From contig NZ_JAUYFA010000114.1 in NCBI RefSeq assembly GCF_030691135.1, positions 1 to 41,492 on the forward strand: a DNA stretch of 41,492 bases, given 5' to 3'. Below are positions 33,234-41,492 of the stretch, one piece after another (position 1 is the stretch's first letter; every line of letters begins with the position of its first letter). This DNA is from Phreatobacter sp. (GTDB taxonomy: Bacteria; Pseudomonadota; Alphaproteobacteria; Rhizobiales; Phreatobacteraceae). A program made the position numbers and the translations under genes. Under the pieces are notes generated by a model that searched no databases, was not told where the DNA came from, and worked only from the letters and a program-made list of their open reading frames with translations.

Positions 33234-34295
33234 ATGACCCGACCCGACCGCACCCTGCGCACGGCGGCCGACCTCGTCGCGGCCGGCCTGCTGCCGCCCG
33301 CCGCCGGCCCCGATGCGGCGAAAGTGGGAGAGCGCTATGCCATCGCGGTGACACCGCTGATGGCTTCGCTGATGCCCGCGGAGCCGGGCGCGGCGGCCGC
33401 CGCCGATCCGATCGCGCTTCAGTTCCTGCCCGATTCCCGCGAACTCGACACCCGGCCCGAGGAGCGCGCCGATCCCATCGGCGACGAGGCGCACTCCCCG
33501 CTGCCCGGCCTCGTCCACCGATACCCGGATCGGGTCCTCCTGAAGATCGTCCATGTCTGCCCGGTCTATTGCCGCTTCTGCTTCCGCCGCGAGATGGTCG
33601 GCCCGGGCGGCAAGGGATCGCTGGACGAGGCGGAGCTTGCTGCCGCCATCGCCTACATCGCGGCGCGGCCGGAGATCTTCGAAGTCATCCTCACCGGCGG
33701 CGATCCCTTCGTGCTCTCGGCAAGGCGGGCACGCGCGCTGACCCGGGCGCTGGCGGCGATCCCCCATGTGAAGGTCATCCGCTGGCATACCCGCGTGCCG
33801 ATCGTCGCGCCCGACCGCGTCACCGCCGATTTCGCCCGGGCCCTGCGCGCGGCCGGCAAGGCGGTCTATGTCGCCGTCCATGCCAACCATGCCCGTGAGT
33901 TCACGCCCGCCGCCGAACAGGCCCTGGCCCGCCTCGCCGATGCCGGCATCGCCCTCGTCAGCCAGTCCGTGCTGCTGCGCGGCGTCAACGACGATGCCGA
34001 GACGCTCGCCGCGCTGATGCGCGCCTTCCTCGCCAATCGGGTGAAGCCCTATTACCTGCACCATCCCGACATGGCCCCGGGCACCGCCCATTTCCGCCTG
34101 TCCATCGCCGAAGGCCAGGCGCTGATGCGGGCGTTGCGCGGCCGGCTCTCCGGCCTCGCCCAGCCGACCTATGTCCTCGACATTCCCGGCGGCGAGGGCA
34201 AGGTCCCGGTCGGCCCCGCCTATCTCGGCGCGGACGATGTCGCCGACTGGCGCGGCGCCCGCCACCCCTATCCCCCGGCGGAAACGAAGGACTGA
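33234..34295 (+). CDS. epmB: Lysine-2,3-aminomutase family protein (EpmB/KamA-like)
   Basis: Radical-SAM, PLP-dependent aminomutase converting lysine to beta-lysine. In EF-P-modifying bacteria EpmB makes the (R)-beta-lysine that EpmA attaches to elongation factor P. 353 residues. Radical-SAM cysteines are C109, C113 and C116 (CPVYCRFCFRRE). The PLP lysine is probably K271 in VKPYYLHHPD, and GTAHFRLS follows. GGDPF and WHTRVPIVAPDRV are also typical. I chose ATG 33234, preceded by GAGG at five bases, rather than the open frame through a tandem repeat. epmA and efp are not in the window; the EF-P role is inferred. Confidence 0.85.
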   Translation: MTRPDRTLRTAADLVAAGLLPPAAGPDAAKVGERYAIAVTPLMASLMPAEPGAAAAADPIALQFLPDSRELDTRPEERADPIGDEAHSPLPGLVHRYPDRVLLKIVHVCPVYCRFCFRREMVGPGGKGSLDEAELAAAIAYIAARPEIFEVILTGGDPFVLSARRARALTRALAAIPHVKVIRWHTRVPIVAPDRVTADFARALRAAGKAVYVAVHANHAREFTPAAEQALARLADAGIALVSQSVLLRGVNDDAETLAALMRAFLANRVKPYYLHHPDMAPGTAHFRLSIAEGQALMRALRGRLSGLAQPTYVLDIPGGEGKVPVGPAYLGADDVADWRGARHPYPPAETKD

Positions 34296-34298
34296 ACC

Positions 34299-34511
34299 AT
34301 GGATGTCAGGGATTCGAACGGGGCGATCCTAGCTGATGGCGACAGCGTGACGCTGATCAAGGACCTGAAGGTACGGGGAACATCGGTGACGCTGAAGCGC
34401 GGCACGCGGGTGAAATCTATCCGCCTCACCGGCGATCCTGACGAGGTCGAATGCAGCGTCGACAGGGTCAAGGGCCTGGTGCTGCGGACGGAGTTTCTGA
34501 AGAAGGCGTGA
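34299..34511 (+). CDS. PhnA-domain protein, short form
   Basis: 70-residue protein matching the C-terminal PhnA (alkylphosphonate-utilisation-associated) domain: VRDSNGAILADGDSVTLIKDLKVRGTS, KRGTRVKSIRL and LVLRTEFLKKA. The usual N-terminal zinc ribbon is absent, so only the SH3-like domain remains. Despite the name, the function of the family is unclear. It starts three bases after the aminomutase gene and is probably translationally linked. No phn genes are nearby. Confidence 0.85.
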   Translation: MDVRDSNGAILADGDSVTLIKDLKVRGTSVTLKRGTRVKSIRLTGDPDEVECSVDRVKGLVLRTEFLKKA

Positions 34512-34530
34512 GGCGGGGGCGCACCCGCTG

Positions 34531-34580
34531 CTTCACCTCTCCCCGGCGGGGAGAGGTCGGCCGCAGGCCGGGTGAGGGGC
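34531..34580 (+). repeat. Palindromic intergenic repeat (type A), half copy
   Basis: Fifty bases match the left half of the type A element (arm CTTCACCTCTCCCC-GGC, then GCCGCAGGCCGGGTGAGGGG) just past the PhnA gene. The right half is missing and a type C element begins 13 bases later, as if one repeat interrupted or replaced part of the other. Confidence 0.8.
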
Positions 34581-34592
34581 GCCTGTCCAGAA

Positions 34593-34824
34593 GCCCCACC
34601 CGCACCCTCCCCTCGCTGCCGCGAGGAGAGGGGGTCTTCGACCTCTCGCCCCAATGGCGGCCGGGCCGCCAGGCACCACCGGCACCGTGCATTCAGCGTG
34701 GGCATGCGGCGGCACCGGGCTCCTCCTCGCGCACCTTCACGGCCGGGCCCGGCGCGACGCCGCTTGTCGCGGCACGACGCGGTAGCCCCCCTCCCCGCGT
34801 CAGCGGGGAGGGTACGGGTGGGGC
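34593..34824. repeat. MITE-like element bounded by inverted type C repeats
   Basis: Two type C ends face each other: 34593-34634 (GCCCCACCCGCACCCTCCCC...) and 34785-34824 (...GGGGAGGGTACGGGTGGGGCC). The 150 bases between contain no gene I can support. The 358-base gap between the PhnA gene and the MaoC gene is thus filled mostly by repeats. The same paired design occurs at 39.3 kb. Confidence 0.65.
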
Positions 34825-34869
34825 CTTCAGGCGAGCGCCTTGGCTGACGTCACAGGAGGCAAACCACCC

Positions 34870-35373
34870 TCAGCCCTTCGGCTCCGGCCGGTGCTTGCCG
34901 CCCGGCCCCTGTCCCCGCCGATAGACCATGACCGTGCGCTTGAAGGTGATCACCACGTCGCCGGCCTGCGTGTAACCCCTGGTGCGCACGGTGAGGATGC
35001 CGACCTCCGGCCGCGAGCCGGAATCACGCTTCTCCAGCACCTCGCTCTCCGAATAGATCGTGTCGCCCTCATAGACCGGGGCCGGCAGGCGCACCTCGTC
35101 CCAGCCGAGATTGGCGAAGACGTTCTGGCTGATGTCGGTGACGGACTGTCCGGTGACGAGGGCGATGGTGAAGCAGGAATTGACCAGCGGCTTGCCGAAG
35201 CCGGTCGCCGCCGCATAGTTGGCGTCGAAATGCGGATGGGCGGTGTTCTGGGTCAGCAGCGTGAACCAGATATTGTCGGCCTGCGTCACCGTGCGTCCGA
35301 GCGGGTGCTTGTAGACGTCGCCGATCTCGAAATCCTCGAAGAAGCGGCCCTGCCAGCCCGGTTTCACGCTCAT
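34870..35373 (-). CDS. MaoC-family dehydratase (single hot-dog domain)
   Basis: 167-residue hot-dog protein of the MaoC (R-specific enoyl-CoA hydratase) family. Seen: FFEDFEIGDVYKHPLGRTVTQADNIWFTLLTQNTAHPHFDANYAAATGFGKPLVNSCF with the Asp and His of the active site, then LGWDEVRLPAPVYEGDTIYSESEV. Related proteins hydrate itaconyl- or mesaconyl-CoA-type substrates. The true mesaconyl-CoA hydratase of the ethylmalonyl-CoA pathway is about twice this length, so identity with it is doubtful. ATG 35373 has GGAG eight bases upstream. The gene is followed by sfsA on the same strand upstream, with an 84-base gap. Confidence 0.85.
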   Translation of the reverse strand: MSVKPGWQGRFFEDFEIGDVYKHPLGRTVTQADNIWFTLLTQNTAHPHFDANYAAATGFGKPLVNSCFTIALVTGQSVTDISQNVFANLGWDEVRLPAPVYEGDTIYSESEVLEKRDSGSRPEVGILTVRTRGYTQAGDVVITFKRTVMVYRRGQGPGGKHRPEPKG

Positions 35374-35457
35374 GCCGTCGCTCCCATCGCCCCGGCGTCC
35401 CCGGGACCGCATCGCGCCCTTCATGAAAGAGGGAGGCGGCCGCGGCAAGCCCGCCGA

Positions 35458-36186
35458 TCAGGCGGTGGCGCTTCCCTCCGCGATCTCCACCGCCCGCTCC
35501 ACCACGATGGCCTCGGGGCTCAGGCGGCAGCGAAAGCTGAGCATCTCGACGCCGCGCGCCCGCGCCCGGTCGAAGGCCTTGCCATAGGCGGGGTCTATGT
35601 CGCGGGCGAGGGCGAAGCGCTCGGCGCCGCCGTACTGGATCAGGAACACCATCACCGCCCGGTGCCCGGCCTCCACCATGTCGCCGAGCTCGTCGAGATG
35701 CTTCGCCCCGCGCGCCGTAACCGAATCGGGAAACTCCGCGAGGCCCGGCACGCGCATCAGGTGGACGTTCTTCACCTCGACATAGCAGGGCGGCCGCCCC
35801 TCGGCCGTCAGCATCATGTCGACGCGGCTCGCCTTGCCATAGGCGACCTCGCGGCGCAGCGTCGCGTAGCCGGCGAGCGGCGCGATCGTGCCGTCGCCGA
35901 TCGCCTCCTCCACCAGCGCATTGGGATGGGCGGTGTTGATGCCGACGAGTTCCGGCCCGCGTCCGACATCGGCCTCCACCAGCTCCCACGACCAGGGGAG
36001 CTTGCGCGCCGCATTGGCCGAGCGTGACAGCCAGACCCGGTTGCCCGGCGCGTTCAGCCCCAGCATCGCGCCGGGATTGGCGCAATGGGCGGTGACGGCC
36101 TCACCGGTGTCGAGCACGACATCGGCGAGGAAACGCTTGTAGCGCTGCACCAGCCGGCCGGGGACGAGCGGGGAGGGGAACAGCAT
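35458..36186 (-). CDS. sfsA: SfsA family protein (sugar fermentation stimulation / nuclease-like)
   Basis: 242-residue SfsA homologue. The family has a predicted PD-(D/E)XK nuclease-like core and an OB-fold N-terminus; E. coli SfsA influences maltose gene expression, mechanism unclear. Seen: [51 protein letters not shown] with the Asp, and [10 protein letters not shown], the catalytic-core-like E-x-K. ATG 36186 lies four bases after the denD stop, so the two are co-transcribed. The longer frame to 36225 overlaps denD and is not needed. Confidence 0.92.
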   Translation of the reverse strand: MLFPSPLVPGRLVQRYKRFLADVVLDTGEAVTAHCANPGAMLGLNAPGNRVWLSRSANAARKLPWSWELVEADVGRGPELVGINTAHPNALVEEAIGDGTIAPLAGYATLRREVAYGKASRVDMMLTAEGRPPCYVEVKNVHLMRVPGLAEFPDSVTARGAKHLDELGDMVEAGHRAVMVFLIQYGGAERFALARDIDPAYGKAFDRARARGVEMLSFRCRLSPEAIVVERAVEIAEGSATA

Positions 36187-36190
36187 GCCC

Positions 36191-37177
36191 TCAGGCGACC
36201 TTCCCCCCGAGCTCGTCCTCGACATGGGCGCGGACGATCTCCTCGAAGCTGGTCTCGGCGGTGAAGCCGAGTTCGGCGGCGCGCTTGGCGTTGAAGCGCT
36301 GCGACCAGCCGGAGACGATGCGGATGATGAGCGCGTCCGGCTCGCGGCGCACGAGCTTCAGGGCCTTCTCGCCGCCGATCTTGCGCAGCGCCTCGAGCTG
36401 TTCGCCGACGGTGGCCACCACGCCCGGCATGGAGAGGTTGCGCCGCCAGCCGAGCTGGGCGGTGTCCATGGTCGCGGCATGGATGAGGAAGCCCACCGCC
36501 GAGCGCGGGCTGGCATGGGTATGCACCACGTCGTCGCCCACCGGCAGCACGGCCTCCATTCCCACCAGCGGCTCGCGGATGATGTTGGAGAAGAAGCCCG
36601 AGGCCGCCTTGTTGGGCTTGCCCGGACGCACGCAGATGGTCGGCAGGCGGATGCCGACGCCGTCGAAGAAGCCCTTGCGCGAATAGTCGGTGAGCAGCAG
36701 CTCGCCGATGGACTTCTGCGTGCCGTAGCTGGTCAGCGGCGTGTGGAAGAACTCGTCCTCGATGAATTCGTGGAACGGCGCGCCATAGACGGCGATGGAG
36801 GAGGTGAAGACGACGCGCGGATGGTAGGGCGCCTTGACGCCTTCCTGGCGGATCGCCTCGTAGATCTGCCGCGTGCCGTCGAGATTGATGCGGTAGCCCT
36901 TGTCGAAATCGACCTCGGCCTCGCCGGAGACGATGGCGGCGAGGTGGAAGATGACGTCCGGCCGTCCGGCGACCATCGGCCCGGCGGTGTTGGGGAAGGA
37001 GATGTCGACGGCCCAGCTCGTCACCTTGCCGGTGAAGCCGGCGGGTTTTTCCGGGGCGACCACGTCGACCAGGGAGAATTCCGTGATCGCCTTGCCGCCG
37101 AGCGTGCCGTCGCGGACGAGCTTCTCGGTGAGCTTGCGGCCGACCATGCCGGCGGCGCCGATGATCAGGATATGCAT
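36191..37177 (-). CDS. denD: D-erythronate dehydrogenase (DenD)
   Basis: 328-residue NAD-dependent extended SDR/epimerase-fold enzyme of the DenD family, oxidising D-erythronate to 2-oxo-tetronate in sugar-acid catabolism. Seen: [20 protein letters not shown] (Rossmann), [33 protein letters not shown] with Ser, [20 protein letters not shown] with Tyr and Lys, and [28 protein letters not shown], which is characteristic of DenD. The usual partners OtnK, OtnC and OtnI are not in the window. It forms an operon with sfsA. The substrate is inferred from family resemblance. Confidence 0.88.
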   Translation of the reverse strand: MHILIIGAAGMVGRKLTEKLVRDGTLGGKAITEFSLVDVVAPEKPAGFTGKVTSWAVDISFPNTAGPMVAGRPDVIFHLAAIVSGEAEVDFDKGYRINLDGTRQIYEAIRQEGVKAPYHPRVVFTSSIAVYGAPFHEFIEDEFFHTPLTSYGTQKSIGELLLTDYSRKGFFDGVGIRLPTICVRPGKPNKAASGFFSNIIREPLVGMEAVLPVGDDVVHTHASPRSAVGFLIHAATMDTAQLGWRRNLSMPGVVATVGEQLEALRKIGGEKALKLVRREPDALIIRIVSGWSQRFNAKRAAELGFTAETSFEEIVRAHVEDELGGKVA

Positions 37178-37408
37178 GGACGTGTCCTCTTCTTTTCAAA
37201 CGATTTGGACGGGAGGCTAGCGCGCCCTGCGCCGGCAGGGAATGGGGCACGGGCGAGGGGGCGGGTTGCAGGTTTGCGGCTTCGCCGATGGGGACCTTCG
37301 AAACGGCACCTGCTCCCCCCTCCGTCCAATTGACCTTCGTCCCGCCCCGCGCGATGGATCGCTGCAAGGGCCGTCACCGAGAGCCCGTGACAGTGCCGGA
37401 GGGGAGCC

Positions 37409-39034
37409 ATGGCCCGCACCATTGGGGGTGAGTGGGACTATATCGTCTGCGGCGCCGGCACGGCCGGCTGCCTGATGGCGAACCGCCTCTCCGCCGACCC
37501 GAAGAACCGCGTCCTGCTGCTGGAGGCCGGCGGCAAGGACGACTGGATCTGGTTCCACATCCCCGTCGGCTATCTCTTCGCCATCGGCAATCCGCGCGCC
37601 GACTGGATGTTCAGGACCGAGGCCGAGGCCGGCCTCAACGGCCGCTCGCTGATCTATCCGCGCGGCAAGGTGATCGGCGGCTCCTCCGCCATCAACGCCA
37701 TGATCACCATGCGCGGCCAGAGCGCCGACTACGACCACTGGCGCCAGCTCGGCCTCGCCGGCTGGGGCTGGGACGACGTGAAGCCGCTCTTCGTCGGCCT
37801 GGAGGATCATTTCCTTGGGGACAGCGAGCACCACGGCACCGGCGGCAACTGGCGCGTCGAGGCGCCGCGGGTGCGCTGGGACCTGCTCGACAAGGTCCGT
37901 GAGGCCGCCGTTCAGATGGGCGTCCGCCCCCTCGACGATTTCAACACCGGCGACAACGAGGGCACCGCCTATTTCCACGTCAACCAGAAGAAGGGCCTGC
38001 GCTGGTCGGCGGCCCGCGGCTTCATCAAGCCGGTCATCGATGGCCGCGACAATCTCGATCTCCTCTCCGGCGTGCTCGTCGAGAAGGTGATCGTGGAGAA
38101 CGGCCGTGCAACGGGGGTGCAGTTCCGCCAGGGCGGCGAGAGCATCATCGCCCGCTGCCGCGGCGAGGTCGTGCTCACCGCCGGATCCATCGGCTCGACG
38201 CAGATCCTCGAACTCTCCGGCATCGGCCATGGCGAGGTGCTCTCGCGCCACGGCATTCCGGTCGTGCAGGAGAAGCCCGGCGTCGGCGGCAATCTGCAGG
38301 ACCACCTGCAGATCCGCGCCATCTACAAGGTCGACGGCATCAAGACGCTGAACGAGACCTACCACAACCTGTTCAAGCGCGGCCTGATGGGGCTCGAATA
38401 TCTCTTCCGCCGCACCGGCCCGCTGACCATGGCGCCGAGCCAGCTCGGCATCTTCACCCGTTCCGATCCTTCCCAGGAGCGGGCCAACATCCAGTTCCAC
38501 GTCCAGCCGCTGTCGCTCGACAAGTTCGGCGACCCGCTGCACCGCTTCCCCGCCGTGACCGTGGCGCCCTGCAACCTCAGGCCGACCTCGCGCGGCTCGG
38601 TGCACATCCGCTCCGCCGATCCCGCCGACAAGCCGGTCATCGCGCCGAACTATCTCGCCACCGACGCGGACCGGCAGGTGGCGGCGGATTCGCTGCGCGT
38701 GACGCGCCGCCTGATGGGCCAGCCGGCGCTGGCGCCCTACCGTCCCGAGGAATTCCTGCCCGGCCCGGTGATCGGCGATGATGCCGAGAGCCTGGCGAAG
38801 GCCGCTGGCGACATCGGCACGACCATCTTCCACCCCGTCGGCACCGCGAAGATGGGCCGCGCCTCGGACCCGCTCGCCGTGGTGGACGAGCGGCTCAGGG
38901 TCATCGGGATCGATGGCCTCAGGGTGGCCGATGCGTCGGTCATGCCCACCATCACCTCCGGCAACACGAATACGCCGACGCTGATGATCGCCGAGAAGGG
39001 CGCGCGGATGATCCTGGAGGATGGGAAGAGGTAG
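37409..39034 (+). CDS. GMC-family flavin oxidoreductase (choline/alcohol dehydrogenase type)
   Basis: 541-residue FAD enzyme of the glucose-methanol-choline family. The FAD motif YIVCGAGTAGCLMANRL and LLLEAGG are near the N-terminus, then YPRGKVIGGSSAINAMITMRG (GMC signature 1) and GEVVLTAGSIGSTQILELSGIG (signature 2). The C-terminal catalytic His-Asn/His pair is in FHPVGTAKMG and SGNTNTPTLMIAEKGA. Members oxidise choline, alcohols, glucose or aryl-alcohols; the substrate here is open. ATG 37409 is preceded by GGAGGGG. Its open frame is long and strongly coding; the minus-strand frame over it is an artefact. Confidence 0.9.
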   Translation: MARTIGGEWDYIVCGAGTAGCLMANRLSADPKNRVLLLEAGGKDDWIWFHIPVGYLFAIGNPRADWMFRTEAEAGLNGRSLIYPRGKVIGGSSAINAMITMRGQSADYDHWRQLGLAGWGWDDVKPLFVGLEDHFLGDSEHHGTGGNWRVEAPRVRWDLLDKVREAAVQMGVRPLDDFNTGDNEGTAYFHVNQKKGLRWSAARGFIKPVIDGRDNLDLLSGVLVEKVIVENGRATGVQFRQGGESIIARCRGEVVLTAGSIGSTQILELSGIGHGEVLSRHGIPVVQEKPGVGGNLQDHLQIRAIYKVDGIKTLNETYHNLFKRGLMGLEYLFRRTGPLTMAPSQLGIFTRSDPSQERANIQFHVQPLSLDKFGDPLHRFPAVTVAPCNLRPTSRGSVHIRSADPADKPVIAPNYLATDADRQVAADSLRVTRRLMGQPALAPYRPEEFLPGPVIGDDAESLAKAAGDIGTTIFHPVGTAKMGRASDPLAVVDERLRVIGIDGLRVADASVMPTITSGNTNTPTLMIAEKGARMILEDGKR

Positions 39035-39126
39035 GGGCGGGCGCCCTGCATCAGCCAAGTGCGTCCTTCGAGGCTCGCTGCCGGAAAGGTGATCGCCCGT
39101 CGCGGTTCTCCCGACCGAACCTCACC

Positions 39127-39218
39127 CGTCATGCCCGGGCTTGTCCCGGGCATCCACGAATTTTGCCTTAAGCCGCGTGTTCAAGTCGTGGATGGCCGGG
39201 ACAAGCCCGGCCATGACG
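39127..39218. repeat. Long palindromic intergenic repeat (type B)
   Basis: 33-bp arms at 39127-39159 and 39186-39218 differ at two positions only. The core is ATGCCCGGGCTTGTCCCGGG, and the centre is AT-richer. Such CGTCATGCCCGGGC-type repeats are widespread in Hyphomicrobiales intergenic DNA. It lies in the 442-base gap between convergent genes, which holds no supported gene. Confidence 0.85.
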
Positions 39219-39317
39219 GAAGGGTCGGTGGCTATCATGGAACTGTCATGGTGGCGGTCAACGGCGCTGCGGTTTTGAGGGGCACAGCGGGCCTCGGCAG
39301 CGACCGAGACTGCCTAA

Positions 39318-39467
39318 GGCCCCACCCTTACCCTCCCCGCTGTCGCAGGGAGGGAGACTTCGGCCTCCCTGGACTATCGATGGGTTGGGCCTGGCGGAAC
39401 CGCTCAACATCGGGCGCGACATCGTGGTCTCCCTCCCCGCGGGAGCGGGGAGGGTGCGGGTGGGGCC
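39318..39467. repeat. MITE-like element with 41-bp terminal inverted type C repeats
   Basis: Arms 39318-39358 (GGCCCCACCC...GGGAGGGAGAC) and 39427-39467 (GTCTCCCTCCCC...GGGTGGGGCC) are inverted with about five mismatches. The 68-base interior has no gene. It is the clearer of two paired type C elements; single palindromic type C DNA is also at 6.36-6.42 kb. Confidence 0.75.
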
Positions 39468-39476
39468 ATGTCACCC

Positions 39477-40448
39477 TCACCCCTTCAAAATTCCCTCGAC
39501 CATCTCCTGCACCTCCAGCGCCTCGGCCAGCGTCGCGAGGTGGTGCGCCTCGCCGCGCACCAGCGCCGCGACGCCTTCGAGCTGCCGGCGCAGCACCAGC
39601 GGGCGCATCTTCTCGTTCGGCAGCGCCTCCGGATCGGGCTGCCAGGAGCCGTCCGCCATGCGCCGCTCGGCGATCGACCAGTCGCGCAGCCGCACGGCCC
39701 CCGCTTCCCCCTCGATCATCCAGATATTGTGGTCGTCCTTCGCCGTTGTCCCGACATTGCCGGCCAGCGTCGCCGGCAGCGCCCCGGCGGTCAGCGTCGC
39801 CGCAATGCGCCGCTCGGACCGGCCCACTTCCGGATAGTCCGCCGTCGCCTTCAGGCCCGTCAGAGGCCCGCCGAGACGGCGGGACAGGAAGAGGAAATGC
39901 GACACCACCTCGCGGGTGAAGCCGCCTTGCGCCCTCCCGTCCAGCCAGCCCGCCGCGTCCATCTGCCAGGAGCGCGGCCAGGTGGCGAAGGCGACCTCGA
40001 TGGTGATGTGGCGCGCGGTGCCCACCGCGCCCTCGCCGATCCAGCGCGTGAGCGTCGCCACCCCGAAGGACGAGGCGAAGGGGAAGTTGACGGCGCCCCT
40101 TCCTCCGGCCTCCGCCACGAAGGCGCGGGCATCGGCGACGTCCACCGCCAGCGGCTTCTCGCAGAACACGGCCTTTCCGCTCGCGAGAGCCATACGCCCA
40201 TAACCGAGATGCGACGATGGCGGCGAGGCGATGTAGAGCGCGTCGCAGGCGGCGGTAACCGCCGCCGCATCGGCGAGGCGCGGCACCCCCGGAAAGGCCG
40301 CGGCGATGCGCGCCATGGCCTCCGCCGAGGGGTCCCAGATGCCGGCAATCCGAACGACGTCGGAGGCCTGGGAGAGGGCGGCGCCGAGCAGGCGCTCGCC
40401 CATGATCCCGGCACCGACGATGCCGAGCGCGACGGGGTTTGCGGTCAT
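39477..40448 (-). CDS. Gfo/Idh/MocA-family oxidoreductase
   Basis: 323-residue NAD(P)-dependent sugar or polyol dehydrogenase-type protein. N-terminal Rossmann fold: ALGIVGAGIMGERLLGAAL, then DALYIASPPSSHLGYGRMAL and CEKPL with the catalytic-site lysine. The C-terminal part (about 125-320) is the family sheet domain, with GFTREVVSHFLFL providing the conserved His. The substrate is unknown. ATG 40448 is a likely start; GTG 40460 overlaps the stop of the M20 gene as GTGA and would add four codons, either way showing translational coupling with that gene. Confidence 0.87.
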   Translation of the reverse strand: MTANPVALGIVGAGIMGERLLGAALSQASDVVRIAGIWDPSAEAMARIAAAFPGVPRLADAAAVTAACDALYIASPPSSHLGYGRMALASGKAVFCEKPLAVDVADARAFVAEAGGRGAVNFPFASSFGVATLTRWIGEGAVGTARHITIEVAFATWPRSWQMDAAGWLDGRAQGGFTREVVSHFLFLSRRLGGPLTGLKATADYPEVGRSERRIAATLTAGALPATLAGNVGTTAKDDHNIWMIEGEAGAVRLRDWSIAERRMADGSWQPDPEALPNEKMRPLVLRRQLEGVAALVRGEAHHLATLAEALEVQEMVEGILKG

Positions 40449-40456
40449 GGTCCCGC

Positions 40457-41492
40457 TCACGCCGGCATGGCCGCTTCGACGAGCTTGGCGAGGTAGCTCG
40501 TGCCCACCGGGATCGCGGCGTCGTCGAAATTATAGGCCGGGTGGTGGCAGGCGGCGGTGTCGCCATTGCCGAGGAAGATGTAGCTGCCCGGCCGCTCGTT
40601 GAGCATGTAGGAGAAGTCCTCGGCGCCCATCAGCGGCGGCGTGTTGGGATCGACCTTGTCGGTGCCGACGACGGACTGCGCCACCTTGACGGCGAAGTCG
40701 GTCTGGTCGGCATGGTTGAAGGTGACGGGATAGCCACGCTGGTAGTCGATCGTGCCGACGCAGCCCATGCCTCTGGCGACATTCTCCACCAGCTCCTTCA
40801 TCCGCGCCTCGACGAGGTCCTGGATCTCCGGCTTGAAGGTGCGCACCGTGCCGAGCATGCGCAGGGTCTGCGGGATGACGTTGAAGGCCTCGCCCGCCTT
40901 GACCGAGGTGATGGAGACAACGGCGCTCTCGATCGGATCGACATTGCGCGCCACGATGGTCTGCATGGCCAGCCCGATGGCAAAGCCCGCCTGGACCGGA
41001 TCGACGCACAGATGCGGCATGGCGCCATGGCCGCCCTTGCCCTCGATGTCGATGATGAAGCGGTCCGCCGCCGCCATGGCCGGGCCCTTGCGCACCGCGA
41101 AAGTGCCGACGGGAATGCCCGGCATATTGTGCAGGCCATAGACCTCCTGGATGTTCCAGCGGGTCATCAGGCCGTCCTTGACCATGGCGTCGCCGCCGCC
41201 ACCGCCCTCTTCCGCCGGCTGGAAGATGACCACCGCCGTGCCGTCGAAATTGCGTGTCTCGGCGAGGTATTTCGCCGCGCCCAGCAGCATGGCCGTATGG
41301 CCGTCATGGCCGCAGGCGTGCATCTTGCCCGGCACCTTCGACTTGTAGGGCAGGTCGTTGGCTTCCTCGATGGGGAGCGCGTCCATGTCGGCGCGCAGGC
41401 CGATGACCTTGCCCGAGCCGCTCTTGCGCCCCTTGATGACCGCGACGACGCCGGTCTGGCCGATGCCGGGGACGACCTCGTCGCAGCCGAAG
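40457..41492 (-). CDS. M20-family amidohydrolase (hippurate hydrolase type; 5' end outside window)
   Basis: Metal-dependent amidohydrolase that cleaves N-acyl amino acids or similar amides. The frame is open through the window edge, so the N-terminus is missing; the visible part starts [15 protein letters not shown]. Family signatures: [30 protein letters not shown] with the metal ligands, [19 protein letters not shown] with the catalytic Glu, [12 protein letters not shown] in the lid/dimerisation domain, and [11 protein letters not shown] near the end. It ends one codon-overlap before the Gfo/Idh gene, with which it forms an operon. The exact substrate is unknown. Confidence 0.92.
   Translation of the reverse strand, partial: FGCDEVVPGIGQTGVVAVIKGRKSGSGKVIGLRADMDALPIEEANDLPYKSKVPGKMHACGHDGHTAMLLGAAKYLAETRNFDGTAVVIFQPAEEGGGGGDAMVKDGLMTRWNIQEVYGLHNMPGIPVGTFAVRKGPAMAAADRFIIDIEGKGGHGAMPHLCVDPVQAGFAIGLAMQTIVARNVDPIESAVVSITSVKAGEAFNVIPQTLRMLGTVRTFKPEIQDLVEARMKELVENVARGMGCVGTIDYQRGYPVTFNHADQTDFAVKVAQSVVGTDKVDPNTPPLMGAEDFSYMLNERPGSYIFLGNGDTAACHHPAYNFDDAAIPVGTSYLAKLVEAAMPA

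Noticed and set aside
34305-34335. tRNA T-arm-like sequence (minus strand GTTCGAATCCC)
   Set aside because: No acceptor, D-arm or anticodon arm fits around it, and it is inside the conserved DSNGAILADGD coding segment of the PhnA gene.
34870-35373. MaoC gene as mesaconyl-CoA hydratase of the ethylmalonyl-CoA pathway
   Set aside because: Half the length of the known enzyme and only one hot-dog domain; kept as a general MaoC dehydratase.
37217-39058. 613-residue minus-strand open frame opposite the GMC oxidoreductase gene
   Set aside because: Mirror of a strongly coding gene; no recognisable motif and biased composition.

Overview
This 41.5 kb window is GC-rich and densely packed. It looks like chromosomal DNA from an alphaproteobacterium of the order Hyphomicrobiales (Rhizobiales), perhaps near Bosea, Phreatobacter or Methylobacterium; the genus cannot be fixed from sequence alone. 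The basis is the protein character (IF-2 with a Pro/Arg/Gly-rich N-terminus, ATP-dependent PEP carboxykinase, RidA, an argH/tlpA divergent pair), the palindromic intergenic repeats typical of that order, and a methylsuccinyl-CoA dehydrogenase that marks the ethylmalonyl-CoA pathway. I see no rRNA, tRNA, CRISPR array, transposase or prophage gene.

Layout. 1-3.1 kb: the 3' part of infB, convergent with a fumarylacetoacetate-hydrolase-family gene. 3.1-9.6 kb: yciB, a PAP2 phosphatase, argG, a small exported protein, argH divergent from tlpA, a YbaK-type deacylase, an RNA-like intergenic segment ending in a strong terminator, and a pterin dehydratase. 9.6-13.0 kb: a membrane/SH3-like protein of unknown role, a rhomboid protease with an adjacent 80-residue unknown, and a MetC-type lyase. 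13.0-18.3 kb: mcd with a recognisable promoter/dyad, an EamA transporter, a chemoreceptor and RidA. 18.4-23.6 kb: TerB-like protein, a patatin-like hydrolase overlapping 3-hydroxybutyrate dehydrogenase, a Zur-type regulator, ispG and an SDR. 23.9-31.1 kb: CnoX-like thioredoxin, a racemase/CoA-transferase - enoyl-CoA hydratase - RraA operon, a YiiX-type peptidase, a Tat-exported amine oxidase and a TadD-like lipoprotein. 31.3-41.5 kb: pckA, a lysine-2,3-aminomutase/EpmB homologue with a short PhnA protein, a MaoC dehydratase, denD-sfsA, a GMC oxidoreductase, a Gfo/Idh/MocA oxidoreductase and a truncated M20 amidohydrolase.

How it fits together. Several genes serve acetyl-CoA and polyhydroxybutyrate-linked carbon flow: 3-hydroxybutyrate dehydrogenase, methylsuccinyl-CoA dehydrogenase, PEP carboxykinase and several acyl-CoA enzymes. 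The rest is biosynthesis (arginine, isoprenoids), redox and envelope housekeeping. No large new system is evident. The least explained signals are the structured intergenic RNA candidate at 9.1-9.3 kb, the promoter-overlapping dyad upstream of mcd with a related motif near bdhA, the patatin-bdhA coupling, the rhomboid-linked small protein, and paired MITE-like palindromic repeats.
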